Shown here in pieces: positions 1 through 8,705 of a stretch of 64,000 bases of DNA. Every line of letters begins with the position of its first letter. Position 1 is the first letter of the stretch. The notes beneath the pieces are model-generated. The model was not told where the DNA came from. It ran no database searches and worked only from the letters and a program-made list of their open reading frames with translations. The stretch spans positions 3,038,001 through 3,102,000 of the forward strand of contig NZ_RKHG01000001.1 of NCBI RefSeq assembly GCF_003752415.1, in the 5' to 3' direction. Source of the DNA: Luteococcus japonicus. Lineage in GTDB: Bacteria; Actinomycetota; Actinomycetes; Propionibacteriales; Propionibacteriaceae. Both the position numbers and the translations under genes were made by a program.

Positions 1-665
1 CAGATGGTCCAGGCGTGGGCCTTGGCGACGGTCTCGATCTCCAGGTTGTTGCGAGCCGCGCCATGGTCACCGGAGTTGGGGCCGGCGCCGGTGACGACGG
101 TTCCCAGCCACAGGCCGAACATCAGCAGCCAGAAGAGCACGGTCACCAGCGTGCGGTGCAGGGGAGCCACCGTCACGGGCTCGCCGTCGCCGCTCCACTG
201 AACGAGGCGCACACACCAGGCGATCAGCATCACCGAGAGCAACAGGTGCAGCGCCACCACCCACGGGTTCAGGTGGGTGAGTACCGTGATGCCGCCGATC
301 ACACCTTGCAAGGGGATGCCGGCGAAGATCAACCACGCCATCATCCGCTCCCGCTGCGGGGCACCCGAACGGATGGCGGTGACCACGGTGGCGATGGCGA
401 TGGCCAGCAGCACGAAGGTGAGCGTGCGGTTGCCGAACTCTACATAGGAGTGCCAGCCCAGCGCGGGGTGGGCGGTGTAGGACTCGTCGCTGCACTTGGG
501 CCAGGTGTCGCAGCCCAGGCCGGAGCCGGTTAGCCGCACCACGGCGCCGGTGACGATGATTCCGCAGTTGGCCACCAGGTTGGCGATGGTCCAGCCGCGC
601 AGGGCGCGTCGGGTGCCGAACAGGCCGCCCATCTCAGCGGCAGGAGAGCTTGTCACGACGTCCAT
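1..665 (-). CDS. ctaA: Heme A synthase COX15/CtaA (3' end beyond window)
   Basis: Integral membrane enzyme that oxidises the C8 methyl of heme O to give heme A for the aa3 cytochrome oxidase. About 221 residues are visible and the C-terminal half lies outside the window. Visible features are an N-terminal membrane segment followed by VVRLTGSGLGCDTWPKC, the signature of the family's first extracytoplasmic loop, then a conserved His-bearing helix near THLNPWVVALHLLLS. I chose the ATG at 665 over one at 632: it is preceded by GAAAGG and overlaps the stop of the ABC permease gene by 13 bases, which suggests translational coupling. SURF1, another oxidase assembly factor, is encoded at 31729-32541. 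Known of the family: two copies of a four-helix bundle with paired histidines; only the first is seen here. Confidence 0.9.
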   Translation of the reverse strand, partial: MDVVTSSPAAEMGGLFGTRRALRGWTIANLVANCGIIVTGAVVRLTGSGLGCDTWPKCSDESYTAHPALGWHSYVEFGNRTLTFVLLAIAIATVVTAIRSGAPQRERMMAWLIFAGIPLQGVIGGITVLTHLNPWVVALHLLLSVMLIAWCVRLVQWSGDGEPVTVAPLHRTLVTVLFWLLMFGLWLGTVVTGAGPNSGDHGAARNNLEIETVAKAHAWTI

Positions 666-1438
666 CGGAAGGCCTTTCGGGCAATGAGGTGGGCCACGAC
701 GGCCCACACGATCAGGACCAGCAGTGAGGTCCAGGTGACGCCACCGGAGGTCCAGTGGCGCAGGATCTCGCCCAGTGCACCCGTCGGGGTGCCGGCGATG
801 AGGGGCTGCAGGCGAGTGGGGAAGGAGCTGACCGGCCACATGATGCCCCCGGCCATCAGCCCCACCAGGTAGATGATGTTGGCGAAGGCCAGCGTGGCCT
901 CGGCGCGCAGAAGGCCGGCCATTGCCAGCGCCAGGTTGGCGAAGACGAACATGGCCAGGGGTACGCCCAGCAGCATCACGGGCCACTGCAGCGCAGACGG
1001 CTCGATCCGCCAGCCCAGCAGCTGCCCGACGGCACCGAGCAGCAGGAACTGCCCGGTGGCGATGATGGTGATGCCCACCGCCTTGCCGGCCAGCAGGCCG
1101 CCGTGGCCCAGCGGCGTGGCGGACAGTCGTTCCAGGACGCCGTATCGCCGTTCGAAGGCCGTCGCGATGGCCAGTGACGTGAAGCAGGAGCTCCACACGG
1201 CCAACGCCAGCACATTGGGGGCGACGTGGTTCTCCGTGATGCCGTAGCGGCCGTCGGCGAAGTGCCCGAAGAAGAGCAGTCCCAGCGGGATCAGCAGGGC
1301 GATCATCAGCTGTTCGCCATTGCGCAGGATCAGCTTCGCCTCGGTCAGGGCGTGGTTGCGGATCATCGCCCCGCGATTGGCCGGCGCGGCATCCGGGGCG
1401 AAGTCCAGCGGCGTGTCCAGTGGCTTGTCGACGATCAT
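653..1438 (-). CDS. ABC-2 type transporter permease
   Basis: Membrane subunit (261 aa) of a two-component ABC exporter; six hydrophobic segments can be read, typical of the ABC-2 (DrrB/YadH-like) fold. The N-terminal 40 residues are polar and cytoplasmic. Its ATG overlaps the stop of the upstream ATPase gene by four bases (ATGA), so the pair is translated together, and its own 3' end overlaps the start of ctaA. The same ATPase-permease-COX15 order occurs next to the suf operon in mycobacteria, from memory. The substrate is unknown; the linkage to heme A synthesis suggests a role in respiratory-chain assembly or membrane maintenance rather than drug export, but that is inference only. Confidence 0.85.
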   Translation of the reverse strand: MIVDKPLDTPLDFAPDAAPANRGAMIRNHALTEAKLILRNGEQLMIALLIPLGLLFFGHFADGRYGITENHVAPNVLALAVWSSCFTSLAIATAFERRYGVLERLSATPLGHGGLLAGKAVGITIIATGQFLLLGAVGQLLGWRIEPSALQWPVMLLGVPLAMFVFANLALAMAGLLRAEATLAFANIIYLVGLMAGGIMWPVSSFPTRLQPLIAGTPTGALGEILRHWTSGGVTWTSLLVLIVWAVVAHLIARKAFRWTS

Positions 1439-2193
1439 CGACGTCCTCCTCGTCGGGAGTGGCCGCCGACGCGGGCGGTGGTGTTGAGCAGGAAGACGTC
1501 CTCCAGGGGCGCCTCACGGGTCAGTTCTTGTACGGTGCCGCTGACCACGACGCGGCCCTGGTCCACCATCCAGACGTGGTCCGCCAGCCGTTCCGCCTCG
1601 TCCATCGCGTGGGTGGTGAGGAGCACGGCGACGCCGTCGTCGCGCAGCTTGCGGATCACCTGCCAGGTGTGACGGCGCACGTGCGGGTCCATGCCGGCCG
1701 TCGGCTCGTCGAGGAAGACCAACTCCGGGCGTCCGACCAGGGCTCCGGCAAGATTGACGCTCTGCTGCTGGCCGCCGGACAGCCGACGGTAGGGGGTCCG
1801 GGCGAAGTCGGTGATGCCCAGCAGGTCCATCAGCTCGTCGACGTCCTGCGGATTGGCGTACAGACCGGCCAGGTAGTGCAGCAGCTCCTCGGCGCGGATG
1901 CCGCTCCAGGCGCCGGTGGACTGCGGCATCAGCCCGATCCGGTTGGATGCTTCGGGGCTTCCCGCGGCGTGCCCGAGCACCCGGATGCTGCCGGCGTCCG
2001 GGGCCACCAGACCGGTGCAGCAGCGGATCATGGTGGTCTTGCCGGCACCGTTGGGGCCGAGGACAGCGGTGATCTCGCCTCGTGCGGCGCTCAGACTGAG
2101 GCCGGCAAGGGCGGTCTTGCGACCGAAGCTCACCGCCACGTCGCGCAGGTCCAGTGCTGCGCTGGGCTCGCTGGCGTGGGGGGTAGAAGTCAC
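1435..2193 (-). CDS. ABC transporter ATP-binding protein (DrrA-like)
   Basis: ATPase subunit (252 aa) partnering the ABC-2 permease. Walker A GPNGAGKTT near residue 49, ABC signature LSGGQQQSVNLAGAL, Walker B LVFLDEPTAGMD and the switch histidine in LLTTHAMDEAE are all present. The start is GTG, nine bases after the stop of thrC. It is followed by the permease with an ATGA overlap, so thrC, both ABC genes and ctaA form a probable four-gene transcription unit on the minus strand. The substrate cannot be told from the ATPase. Confidence 0.88.
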   Translation of the reverse strand: MTSTPHASEPSAALDLRDVAVSFGRKTALAGLSLSAARGEITAVLGPNGAGKTTMIRCCTGLVAPDAGSIRVLGHAAGSPEASNRIGLMPQSTGAWSGIRAEELLHYLAGLYANPQDVDELMDLLGITDFARTPYRRLSGGQQQSVNLAGALVGRPELVFLDEPTAGMDPHVRRHTWQVIRKLRDDGVAVLLTTHAMDEAERLADHVWMVDQGRVVVSGTVQELTREAPLEDVFLLNTTARVGGHSRRGGRR

Positions 2194-2202
2194 CGCGACA
2201 GT

Positions 2203-3645
2203 CTAGACCGGGCTCGTGGAGACCTTGGACACGATCAGTGCCTTGAGCGCCTCGACGTCCTTGGGCAGGTCGACGACGTGGCGGGGCAGGGCATCGAGGT
2301 GTGCGAAGGCCGCGGGGACCTCCGGTTCACGGTCCAGCGCTTCCCTGATGGTGGCGGCGAACTTCACCGGCAGCGCCGTCTCCAGCACGACCATGGGGAC
2401 CTCGACAGGCTCGGTCGACGTGGCGACCTTGACCCCGTCGGCGGTGTGTGGGTCGATCATCACCCCGCACTCGTCCCAGACCTGCTGGATCGTGGCGACG
2501 CGGTCGGCATGGGTGGAGGACCCCGAGGCGAAACCAAAGTCCTCTTGCAGGCTGCGGAACTCGTCGGTCTCCGACAGGTCGAAGAATCCCTGCTGGGCAA
2601 GCTGGACCCCGAAGAGGTCCGCGACGCGTTCGCCGTCGCGGCCCAGCAGGTCGAAGACGAATCGCTCGAAATTGCTGGCCTTGGAGATGTCCATGCTCGG
2701 GCTGGAGGTCTCCAGCGTCTCGGCGGAGCTGCGCACCCGGTAGACGCCGGTGCGGAAGAACTCGTCGAGGACATTGTTCTCATTGGTGGCCAGGAGCAGG
2801 GTCCTGATCGGCAGTCCCATCTGGCGTGCGACGTGGCCGGCGCAGATGTTGCCGAAGTTGCCGCTGGGCACGCAGAAGGAGACCTCCTGCTCGTCGCTGC
2901 CGGTCACCTGGACCCAGGCCGCGACGTAGTAGACCACCTGTGCCACCAGGCGGGCCCAGTTGATGGAGTTCACGGCCCCGATGGAGTGCTCGGCCTTGAA
3001 GGCCAGGTCATTGCTGACGGCTTTCACCAGGTCCTGGCAGTCGTCGAAGACGCCGTCGACGGCGATGTTGGTGATGGCCGGGTCGTCGATGGAGAACATC
3101 TGGGCCTGCTGGAAGGGAGTCATCCGGCCCTTGGGGGTGAGCATGAAGACCCGGATGTGCTGCCGGCCGCGCATCGCGTACTCGGCGGCCGATCCGGTGT
3201 CGCCGCTGGTGGCGCCGACGATGTTCATCTCCCGTCCGCGGCGGCCCAGCTCGTACTCGAAGAGCTGGCCCAGCAGTTGCATCGCCATGTCCTTGAAGGC
3301 GGCGGTAGGGCCGTTGGACAGGTGGCAGAGCCACAGCCCGTCGCGCAATTCCTCGACGGGTGCCACCTCCGGGCTGCCGAAGACGTCGGCATTCCAGGCC
3401 CGCTGGCAGATGCCGCGCAGGTCCTCGGCCGGGATGTCGTCGATGAACTCGCTGAGGATGGTGAAGCCGAGCCCGGCATAGCCCTCCGTCTCCCAGATGC
3501 GGCGTAGTTCGGGCAGCCGCTCGCCGATCTGCGGGTAGCTCACCGGCAGGTAGAGGCCACCATCGGGGGCCAGGCCCTCCAGGACGATGTCGCAGAAGGG
3601 AGCTCCGGGGTCGCCGGGCAGGGATCGCGTCGAGATGTAGCGCAC
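2203..3645 (-). CDS. thrC: Threonine synthase
   Basis: PLP-dependent lyase (480 aa) converting O-phosphohomoserine to threonine in the cytoplasm. The N-terminal MRYISTR...GLAPDGGLYLP and the PLP-lysine motif NGPTAAFKDMAMQLLG (Lys118), followed by GATSGDTGSAAEYAM binding the cofactor phosphate, are characteristic of the long fungal/E. coli-type threonine synthase. Length fits that subclass. The start is GTG. It leads the minus-strand unit that continues into the ABC exporter and ctaA; no biosynthetic partners (hom, thrB) are next to it, which is unusual because thrC often sits with them. A perfect palindrome at 3706-3724 lies about 60 bases upstream. Confidence 0.95.
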   Translation of the reverse strand: MRYISTRSLPGDPGAPFCDIVLEGLAPDGGLYLPVSYPQIGERLPELRRIWETEGYAGLGFTILSEFIDDIPAEDLRGICQRAWNADVFGSPEVAPVEELRDGLWLCHLSNGPTAAFKDMAMQLLGQLFEYELGRRGREMNIVGATSGDTGSAAEYAMRGRQHIRVFMLTPKGRMTPFQQAQMFSIDDPAITNIAVDGVFDDCQDLVKAVSNDLAFKAEHSIGAVNSINWARLVAQVVYYVAAWVQVTGSDEQEVSFCVPSGNFGNICAGHVARQMGLPIRTLLLATNENNVLDEFFRTGVYRVRSSAETLETSSPSMDISKASNFERFVFDLLGRDGERVADLFGVQLAQQGFFDLSETDEFRSLQEDFGFASGSSTHADRVATIQQVWDECGVMIDPHTADGVKVATSTEPVEVPMVVLETALPVKFAATIREALDREPEVPAAFAHLDALPRHVVDLPKDVEALKALIVSKVSTSPV

Positions 3646-3705
3646 GCGCCAACCCTAGCCGTGGGGGCCACGGGAGGGTCTCTGTTCCAGTGCGCGGCTC
3701 AAGCA

Positions 3706-3724
3706 TGTCAACCTATGGTTGACA
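3706..3724. promoter_or_regulatory. 19-bp perfect palindrome in the thrC / 3754 divergent region
   Basis: TGTCAACC-TAT-GGTTGACA, two 8-base arms around a 3-base centre. Each arm contains TTGACA reading outward, so the site could carry overlapping -35 elements for both directions. On the plus strand a -10 about 17 bases on would put transcription start at or next to the ATG at 3754, a leaderless arrangement common in actinobacteria. The obvious candidate binder is the HTH protein encoded at 4107-4676, but that is inference. Confidence 0.5.
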
Positions 3725-3753
3725 GCCACGCGATGCTGTCCAATGCTGGAGCC

Positions 3754-4107
3754 ATGAACCCGATGCAGACCTCAGTCTTCGTGACAGCCGTCCTGACCGT
3801 CCTGTTCTGCCGTCCCTTCCAAGGGCAGCTGTCCCTCACCGTCGTGCTGGTGGCCCTCGTCGCCGCCCTGGCCCTCGTCGTGGGTGCTTGGTGCGCCCCC
3901 GCGGCGGGCAAGCTCTTCGCCCGAACCAGCGATGCCATATGGCGTCGCGCCAAGAATGCGCAGCTCGTCGGGGGTGGGGCAGCGGGCTACCTCGCCCTCC
4001 TGCTGCTCACCGACAAGCCCGGTGTGGCTGCGATCTGGGGGATCGTCGCCGCACTGGGGATCGGATTCCTGATGCCCGGCCGCACAGGCGGTGCCACACT
4101 GGAGTGA
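3754..4107 (+). CDS. Small membrane protein, unknown function
   Basis: A 117-residue protein with three or four hydrophobic segments (roughly residues 5-20, 27-48, 70-85 and 90-105) and short charged loops such as ARTSDAIWRRAKNAQ. I do not recognise a family. I chose the ATG at 3754 because it opens directly into the first membrane segment; longer versions would add a polar stretch covering the palindrome. No good ribosome site is visible, consistent with a leaderless message. Its stop overlaps the next gene's start (ATGA), so the two are probably made together. Confidence 0.65.
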   Translation: MNPMQTSVFVTAVLTVLFCRPFQGQLSLTVVLVALVAALALVVGAWCAPAAGKLFARTSDAIWRRAKNAQLVGGGAAGYLALLLLTDKPGVAAIWGIVAALGIGFLMPGRTGGATLE

Positions 4108-4676
4108 TGCACAGTCTGGATGCCATCGCCACGGCTCGCGACGACCTGTCGCGGGCCGAGCAGGCGCTGCACGACAGCGTCCGGCGAGCTCGCGTCGAGG
4201 GCTGCACTTGGCAGGAGGTTGCCGACGTGCTCGGCGTCACCCGTCAGGCCGCCTTCAAACGCTTCGGGCACCCCACCGACCCCGAGACCGGTTCAGTGAT
4301 GGAGACAGTGCCGCAGCTCGACCTGGCCAGCCTCGTTCGCGACGTGGTGGCCGACCTCGGTGCCGGCGACTTCGGCCGCCTGCGCTCCCGGATGACCCAG
4401 GCCTTTTCGCGCCAGCTCACGGCCGGTCTGGTGGCGCAGGTCTGGAGCGACGTGCTGGGCAGTTACGGCGATCCGGTCAGCGCCCTTGCCGTGACCTGCC
4501 ACGCACCGACCGGTGGGCGGCTCGGGGACGGTCCCGTTGTCGGTCCCGCCGTCGGCCGCGTCGAGCTGCGGCACGAGCACGGCGAGCTCCTGCTCAAGGT
4601 GCAGGTGAACCGCAACGGGCGAATCACCGGTCTGGTGATCCGCCCGTCGTCGGCGCAGGAGGCCTGGCCGCTGTGA
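4107..4676 (+). CDS. HTH domain fused to a DUF3887-like domain
   Basis: 189 residues. Residues 1-55 look like a helix-turn-helix: a helical lead-in followed by TWQEVADVLGVTRQAAFKRFG, similar to the recognition part of sigma-factor region 4 and other small HTH modules. Residues 70-189 resemble DUF3887 (a DFGRLRSRMTQAFSRQL helix pair, then QVWSDVLGSYGDP and a beta-rich end), a NTF2-like domain of unknown function often found in secreted or hydrolase-linked proteins. The protein has no membrane segment, but it is translationally coupled to a membrane protein, so a membrane-sensed regulator is possible. The exact family call is moderate; the fusion itself is read directly from one continuous frame. 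Confidence 0.7.
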   Translation: MHSLDAIATARDDLSRAEQALHDSVRRARVEGCTWQEVADVLGVTRQAAFKRFGHPTDPETGSVMETVPQLDLASLVRDVVADLGAGDFGRLRSRMTQAFSRQLTAGLVAQVWSDVLGSYGDPVSALAVTCHAPTGGRLGDGPVVGPAVGRVELRHEHGELLLKVQVNRNGRITGLVIRPSSAQEAWPL

Positions 4677-4697
4677 GCCGAGGTCCCGATTCCCGTC

Positions 4698-5663
4698 CTA
4701 CTTCACCGAGCCAGCCGTCAGGCCGCTGACGATGTACTTCTGCAGCCACAGGAAGAGGATCATCACGGGGATGGCGGCCAGCACGGCACCGGCGGAGAAG
4801 ATCGGCCAGTAGGTGTTGTTCTCCGTCGAGACGTACTGGTACAACCCGATGGCCAGCGTCGACTTCGAGGAGTCATTGCCCAGCACCACCGAGGCGATCA
4901 CGAATTCGGTGAAGGTGCCGTTGAAGCTGAGCAGGCCGACCACCGCGAGGATGGGGGCCACCAGGCGCAGAATGATCGTGAAGAAGATCCGGGCATGGCC
5001 GGCCCCGTCCACCCGCGCCGCCTCGTCCAGTGAGGCGGGAACGGTGTTGAAGAAGCCGTACATCAGGTAGGTGTTGGTGCCCAGCGCGCCGCCCAGGTAG
5101 ACTAGGATCAGTGCCAGCCGGGATCCGACTCCCAAGGACGGGAAGACGTCGCCCAGATTGGTGAGCAGGAGGAAGATGGCCACCACCGTCAGTAGGGCGG
5201 GGAACATCTGCACCAGCAGCAGGCCCATCAGGCCCGGCCGGCGGCCCTTGAAGCGCATCCGGCTGAAGGCATAGGCCGCCGCGGCACCGATCAGCACCGA
5301 GCCGATGGCCGAGACGGCGGCGATCACGATGGTGTTGACGTACCACTTGAGGTAGGGGCGGCTCTCGTCGGCCAGCAGCTTGGAGTAGTTCTCCAGGCTG
5401 ACCGCGTCGAAGAGCTTGTTGGAGCCGGTCAGGGTGCCGGCCGGGTTCAACGAGGCGGACAACACGTAGACCAGCGGGAAGGCGGAGAAGATGACGGCGA
5501 CCAGGCCGACGAGATGGCGCCAGCCGATGGTCCTCATCCACTTGCCGAAACCCATCCTCGGCTGGGGCGGCAGCTCGATGGCAGAACCATCGTGTGCCGT
5601 CACGACACGTTCGACCTCTACCAGGTCGCTGGCCAGGTCATGGCGTTCCACGGGAGTAGACAT
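4698..5663 (-). CDS. malG: Maltose-type sugar ABC transporter permease MalG-like
   Basis: Inner-membrane subunit (321 aa) of a carbohydrate importer of the CUT1 family. It has an N-terminal cytoplasmic stretch of about 45 residues, six membrane segments and the EAA loop EAARVDGAGHARIFFTIILRL that docks the ATPase. The C-terminal GLTAGSVK is the typical MalG ending. Its ATG overlaps the malF stop by four bases. No ATPase gene is present here; such importers in actinobacteria often share a global MsiK-type ATPase encoded elsewhere. Substrate inferred as maltose or maltodextrin because of the large extracellular loop in the partner MalF. Confidence 0.9.
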   Translation of the reverse strand: MSTPVERHDLASDLVEVERVVTAHDGSAIELPPQPRMGFGKWMRTIGWRHLVGLVAVIFSAFPLVYVLSASLNPAGTLTGSNKLFDAVSLENYSKLLADESRPYLKWYVNTIVIAAVSAIGSVLIGAAAAYAFSRMRFKGRRPGLMGLLLVQMFPALLTVVAIFLLLTNLGDVFPSLGVGSRLALILVYLGGALGTNTYLMYGFFNTVPASLDEAARVDGAGHARIFFTIILRLVAPILAVVGLLSFNGTFTEFVIASVVLGNDSSKSTLAIGLYQYVSTENNTYWPIFSAGAVLAAIPVMILFLWLQKYIVSGLTAGSVK

Positions 5664-7273
5664 CAGTTCAGGTTCTCCAGGGTCTTGGTCTGGCGGAAGC
5701 CCAGGTAGGAGATGCCGCCGATGATGAAGAAGATGATGATGGCGAAGGCGCTGGCCAGACCGTAGTCATGGTTGCCGCCGCCGAAACCGGCCACCTTGAA
5801 GACCATGGAGATCAACAGGTCCGTGTGGCCCGCGGTCAGCGAGGTGCCCTGGAACTGCGGGCCGCCATTGGTGAGCAGGTAGATCAACACGAAGTTGTTG
5901 AAGTTGAAGGCAAAGGAGCTGATCAGCAGCGGCGCCAGGGGCACCATCAGCAGAGGCAGCTTGATCTGGCGGAAGGTCTGCCAGGTGCTGGCGCCGTCCA
6001 TCCGGGCGGCCTCCAGCACGTCGTCGGGTATCGACTGCAGCGCACCGGTGGCCACCAGGAACATGTAGGGGAAGCCGAGCCACAGGTTCACCAGCAGGAC
6101 CGCGACCTTGGCCCAGACCGGGTCCGTCAGCCACGGGATCCGCGCACCACCCAGCAGCACCTCGTTGATGAAGCCGAACTCCTGGTTCAACAGGCCCGCC
6201 CAGACCAATGCCGACAGGAAGCCGGGGAAGGCATAGGGCAGGATCATCAGCACGCGGTAGATCTTCTGCCCCCGCATCCGCGGTTCGTTGAACATGATGG
6301 CCAGGAAGAGGCCCAGCGCGAAGGTGCTCGCGACGCTGAGGAAGGCGAAGGCGAATGTCCAGGCCGTCACCTTGAGGAAGGGGCCGCGGATGTCCGGGTT
6401 GGTGAAGGCCCGCTTGAAGTTCTCGAAGCCCACGCCCACCTTCCAGCCGGGCTCGATCCGCTTGCCGTCGTCGGTGACGAAGGAGCCCTTGCCGGAGTCG
6501 TGGTAGACGGCACCCTTCGCGTCGGTGAAGGTGTCCTTGGCTGGGTCGTAGGTCAGTGTCGACTTGTACTCGTAGGACGCCGAGCCGGTGGTGGTGCGGA
6601 TGAAGGCGGAGTTGGGGTCCTCGTCCAGCTTCACCTTGAGGGCGGCAATCTCCTTGGTGCGCTTGGTGACGTCGGAGAAGGAGAGCACCTCGTAACCGGG
6701 AACCGCCTTGATGCCGCCGATGCTGCTCAGCTCGGCGCCCTCGACATCGGTGAGCACCTCTTGGTCCGCGGCGGCGCGCACCTTCTTGGTGGCCGGGTCC
6801 ACGATGACCAGCTGCAGCTTGCCGTCCTTCAGGGCCACCGTGGACTTGTAGGCCTTGGACCCGGGCACGCGGGTGGTGTTGTTGGCCTGGATCGAGGTGA
6901 TCGCATCGTCCTTCGACGAGTTGTGCCCGTCGCCGTAGTTGGTGAAGGCGATGTAGACCGTGTAGCCGATCACGCCGATCGAGAAGATGGACAGGAAGAC
7001 CAGGCCCGGGAAGAGGTACTTCGCCGGCAGGAAGCGGTTGGGCGGCAGGTAGATGCCGTTCAGCAGAACCAGCAGCGTGATGATGGCGGCCAGGATCCAC
7101 CAGGCGCCCGAGGCGACAGCGGTGATGGCGCCCATCACGAGGAAGGCGTCGAGCAGGCCCAGCACGACGATCTTGATGATCCACGGCAGTGGACCGGCGG
7201 AATAGGTGGACTGGGCGCGGGTGACTGCCTGCTCGCGCTCTGCCCCGGACAGGGTGGTCTGTGGAGTGCTCAT
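5663..7273 (-). CDS. malF: Maltose-type sugar ABC transporter permease MalF-like
   Basis: Inner-membrane partner of MalG (536 aa). Three membrane segments occupy about residues 30-120, then a polar region of roughly 170 residues (about 120-290, with DDAITSIQANNTTRVPG early in it) corresponds in position and size to the periplasmic P2 loop of E. coli MalF, which contacts the binding protein. The core with EAARMDGASTWQTFRQIKLP (EAA loop) follows. I chose the ATG at 7273, preceded by GAAGGG, over a longer version starting at 7321 that would run through a hairpin. The large P2-like loop is the best evidence for a maltose-class substrate; most actinobacterial CUT1 permeases lack it. Confidence 0.9.
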   Translation of the reverse strand: MSTPQTTLSGAEREQAVTRAQSTYSAGPLPWIIKIVVLGLLDAFLVMGAITAVASGAWWILAAIITLLVLLNGIYLPPNRFLPAKYLFPGLVFLSIFSIGVIGYTVYIAFTNYGDGHNSSKDDAITSIQANNTTRVPGSKAYKSTVALKDGKLQLVIVDPATKKVRAAADQEVLTDVEGAELSSIGGIKAVPGYEVLSFSDVTKRTKEIAALKVKLDEDPNSAFIRTTTGSASYEYKSTLTYDPAKDTFTDAKGAVYHDSGKGSFVTDDGKRIEPGWKVGVGFENFKRAFTNPDIRGPFLKVTAWTFAFAFLSVASTFALGLFLAIMFNEPRMRGQKIYRVLMILPYAFPGFLSALVWAGLLNQEFGFINEVLLGGARIPWLTDPVWAKVAVLLVNLWLGFPYMFLVATGALQSIPDDVLEAARMDGASTWQTFRQIKLPLLMVPLAPLLISSFAFNFNNFVLIYLLTNGGPQFQGTSLTAGHTDLLISMVFKVAGFGGGNHDYGLASAFAIIIFFIIGGISYLGFRQTKTLENLN

Positions 7274-7320
7274 GGCCCTTCGTCTGTTCGTGACGGCTAC
7301 TGGTCTGCAGGGAGAGTTCA

Positions 7321-7357
7321 CTGGCCCCGGGGACGCGCGCGGCGTCCCCGGGGCCAG
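7321..7357. other. Intercistronic 16-bp perfect hairpin between malE and malF
   Basis: Arms 7321-7336 and 7342-7357 (CTGGCCCCGGGGACGC and its exact complement) with a 5-base loop. It lies just downstream of the binding-protein stop and upstream of the malF start on the minus strand. There is no T-run, so a simple rho-independent terminator is unlikely. It more likely protects the 3' end of the malE message or lets only some transcripts go on, giving more binding protein than permease, as the REP sequence does in E. coli malE-malF. Confidence 0.75.
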
Positions 7358-7367
7358 TGCCCTGGGA

Positions 7368-8651
7368 TCAGGACTTCTTGATCTTGGCGTCCAGGGTGTC
7401 CACCATGGCCTGCCAGGTCTTCGCCGGATCCTTGGCCTTCTGGCCGATGATCTGGGCCTGGGCGGTGCCCCAGTCCGTCCACACGCCGCTCATGGCGGGG
7501 ATGTTCGGCATCGGGACGCCCTTCGCGCTGACCTCACCGAAGGAGGCGACATCGGCATCGGCCTTGGCGGCCTCGTAGGCGGCCTTGTTGGCGGGGGCCC
7601 GCAGGCCGGCCTTGTAGAGCTCGGTCTGCACCTCCACGGAACCGATGTACTCGACGAGGAACTTGTTGACGGCCACCGAGTTCTGGGTCTTGGCGGACAT
7701 CACGAAGCCCTGCACGGTGACGAAGGCCTGGGCCTCCTGGTCCCCGGCCTTGGGCAGCGCGTCGACGGCGTACTTGATGCCGGCCTTCTTGGCATCGGCC
7801 AGGTTCCACGGGCCGGTGATGAAGTAGGGGGCCTTGCCGGCGAAGAACTGCGCCTTGGCGATGTCCTGGGTCATGTTGAGGTTGAGGATCCCGGCCTTGC
7901 CCTGGTCGGCGAGCCAGGTGGCGAACTTGGCGCCCTTGTCCCCGCCCATGGCCAGCTTCGACGCGTCGAAGCCCTTGTCGCCCAGCTCGAAGATCGGGGC
8001 GCCGAAGGAGGTCTGGAAGGGGTACAGGTGGAAGGGGTCGGAGGTCTTGGCGTCCAGGCCCAGCAGGAAGGGGTACTTGGCCTTGCCACCGGCGACGACC
8101 TTCTTGCCGGCCTCGATCATGGCGTCGAAGGTGTCCGGTGTCTTGTCCGGAGCCAGGGCGGTGTTGCGCAGGATGGCGATCGACTCGGTGGAGTAGGGCA
8201 GGCCGTAGACCTGACCGTCATAGGTGAAGGCCTGGACGGCAACGTCCTCGAAGAGGCTCGCGTCGCCCAGCTCGATGGGGGAGACGACACCGTTCTGCAC
8301 CAGGCGGCCGGTGGCGTCGTGCGGCATGATCGACGCGTCGGGACCCTTGCCGGTGGGGACCTGGGTGACGAAGTCATCGGCCAGCTTGCCGAAATCCTTG
8401 ACGACCAGCTTCACCGTGACGCCGGTGTCGGTCTTGAACTTGGCGGCCACGGGCTTCAGGACGGGCTCGCGGTTGGAGTCGGTCCAGACCGTGATGGTAC
8501 CGGCGTCAGCGGCGGCGGAACCGCCGGCCGAGGCGGTGGCGGCGGGAGTGCTGCTGCTGGTGGACTCGCCGCCGCAGGCGGTGAGGGCGGTGGCGCCGAC
8601 GGCCAGCCCGGCCAGGCCGATGAATCCGCGGCGGCCAATGGTGGAACTCAT
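7368..8651 (-). CDS. malE: Sugar ABC transporter substrate-binding lipoprotein MalE-like
   Basis: Extracellular solute-binding protein of family 1 (427 aa). The signal peptide ends in a lipobox (LTAC, lipidated Cys26) and carries twin arginines (GRRGFIG, residues 6-12), so export through Tat is possible. A Ser/Ala/Gly-rich linker follows, then GTITVWTDSN, the usual first strand of maltose-binding-like proteins, and downstream GPWNLADAKKAGI and the C-terminal WGTAQAQI region. The start at 8651 has GAAAGG nine bases upstream; a longer frame has no signal-peptide logic. First gene of the malE-malF-malG unit. The 285-base region upstream of it, shared with sufR, holds a large inverted repeat at 8706-8771. 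Confidence 0.92.
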   Translation of the reverse strand: MSSTIGRRGFIGLAGLAVGATALTACGGESTSSSTPAATASAGGSAAADAGTITVWTDSNREPVLKPVAAKFKTDTGVTVKLVVKDFGKLADDFVTQVPTGKGPDASIMPHDATGRLVQNGVVSPIELGDASLFEDVAVQAFTYDGQVYGLPYSTESIAILRNTALAPDKTPDTFDAMIEAGKKVVAGGKAKYPFLLGLDAKTSDPFHLYPFQTSFGAPIFELGDKGFDASKLAMGGDKGAKFATWLADQGKAGILNLNMTQDIAKAQFFAGKAPYFITGPWNLADAKKAGIKYAVDALPKAGDQEAQAFVTVQGFVMSAKTQNSVAVNKFLVEYIGSVEVQTELYKAGLRAPANKAAYEAAKADADVASFGEVSAKGVPMPNIPAMSGVWTDWGTAQAQIIGQKAKDPAKTWQAMVDTLDAKIKKS

Positions 8652-8705
8652 GGTGGGTGTGCCTTTCTCGTGTCCCTTCGCGCCGGGCAACCGTTGTCCG
8701 GCCGG

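Noticed and set aside
1420-3507. A 695-codon plus-strand frame over the ABC ATPase and thrC
   Set aside because: Antisense shadow; the minus-strand genes have complete motifs.
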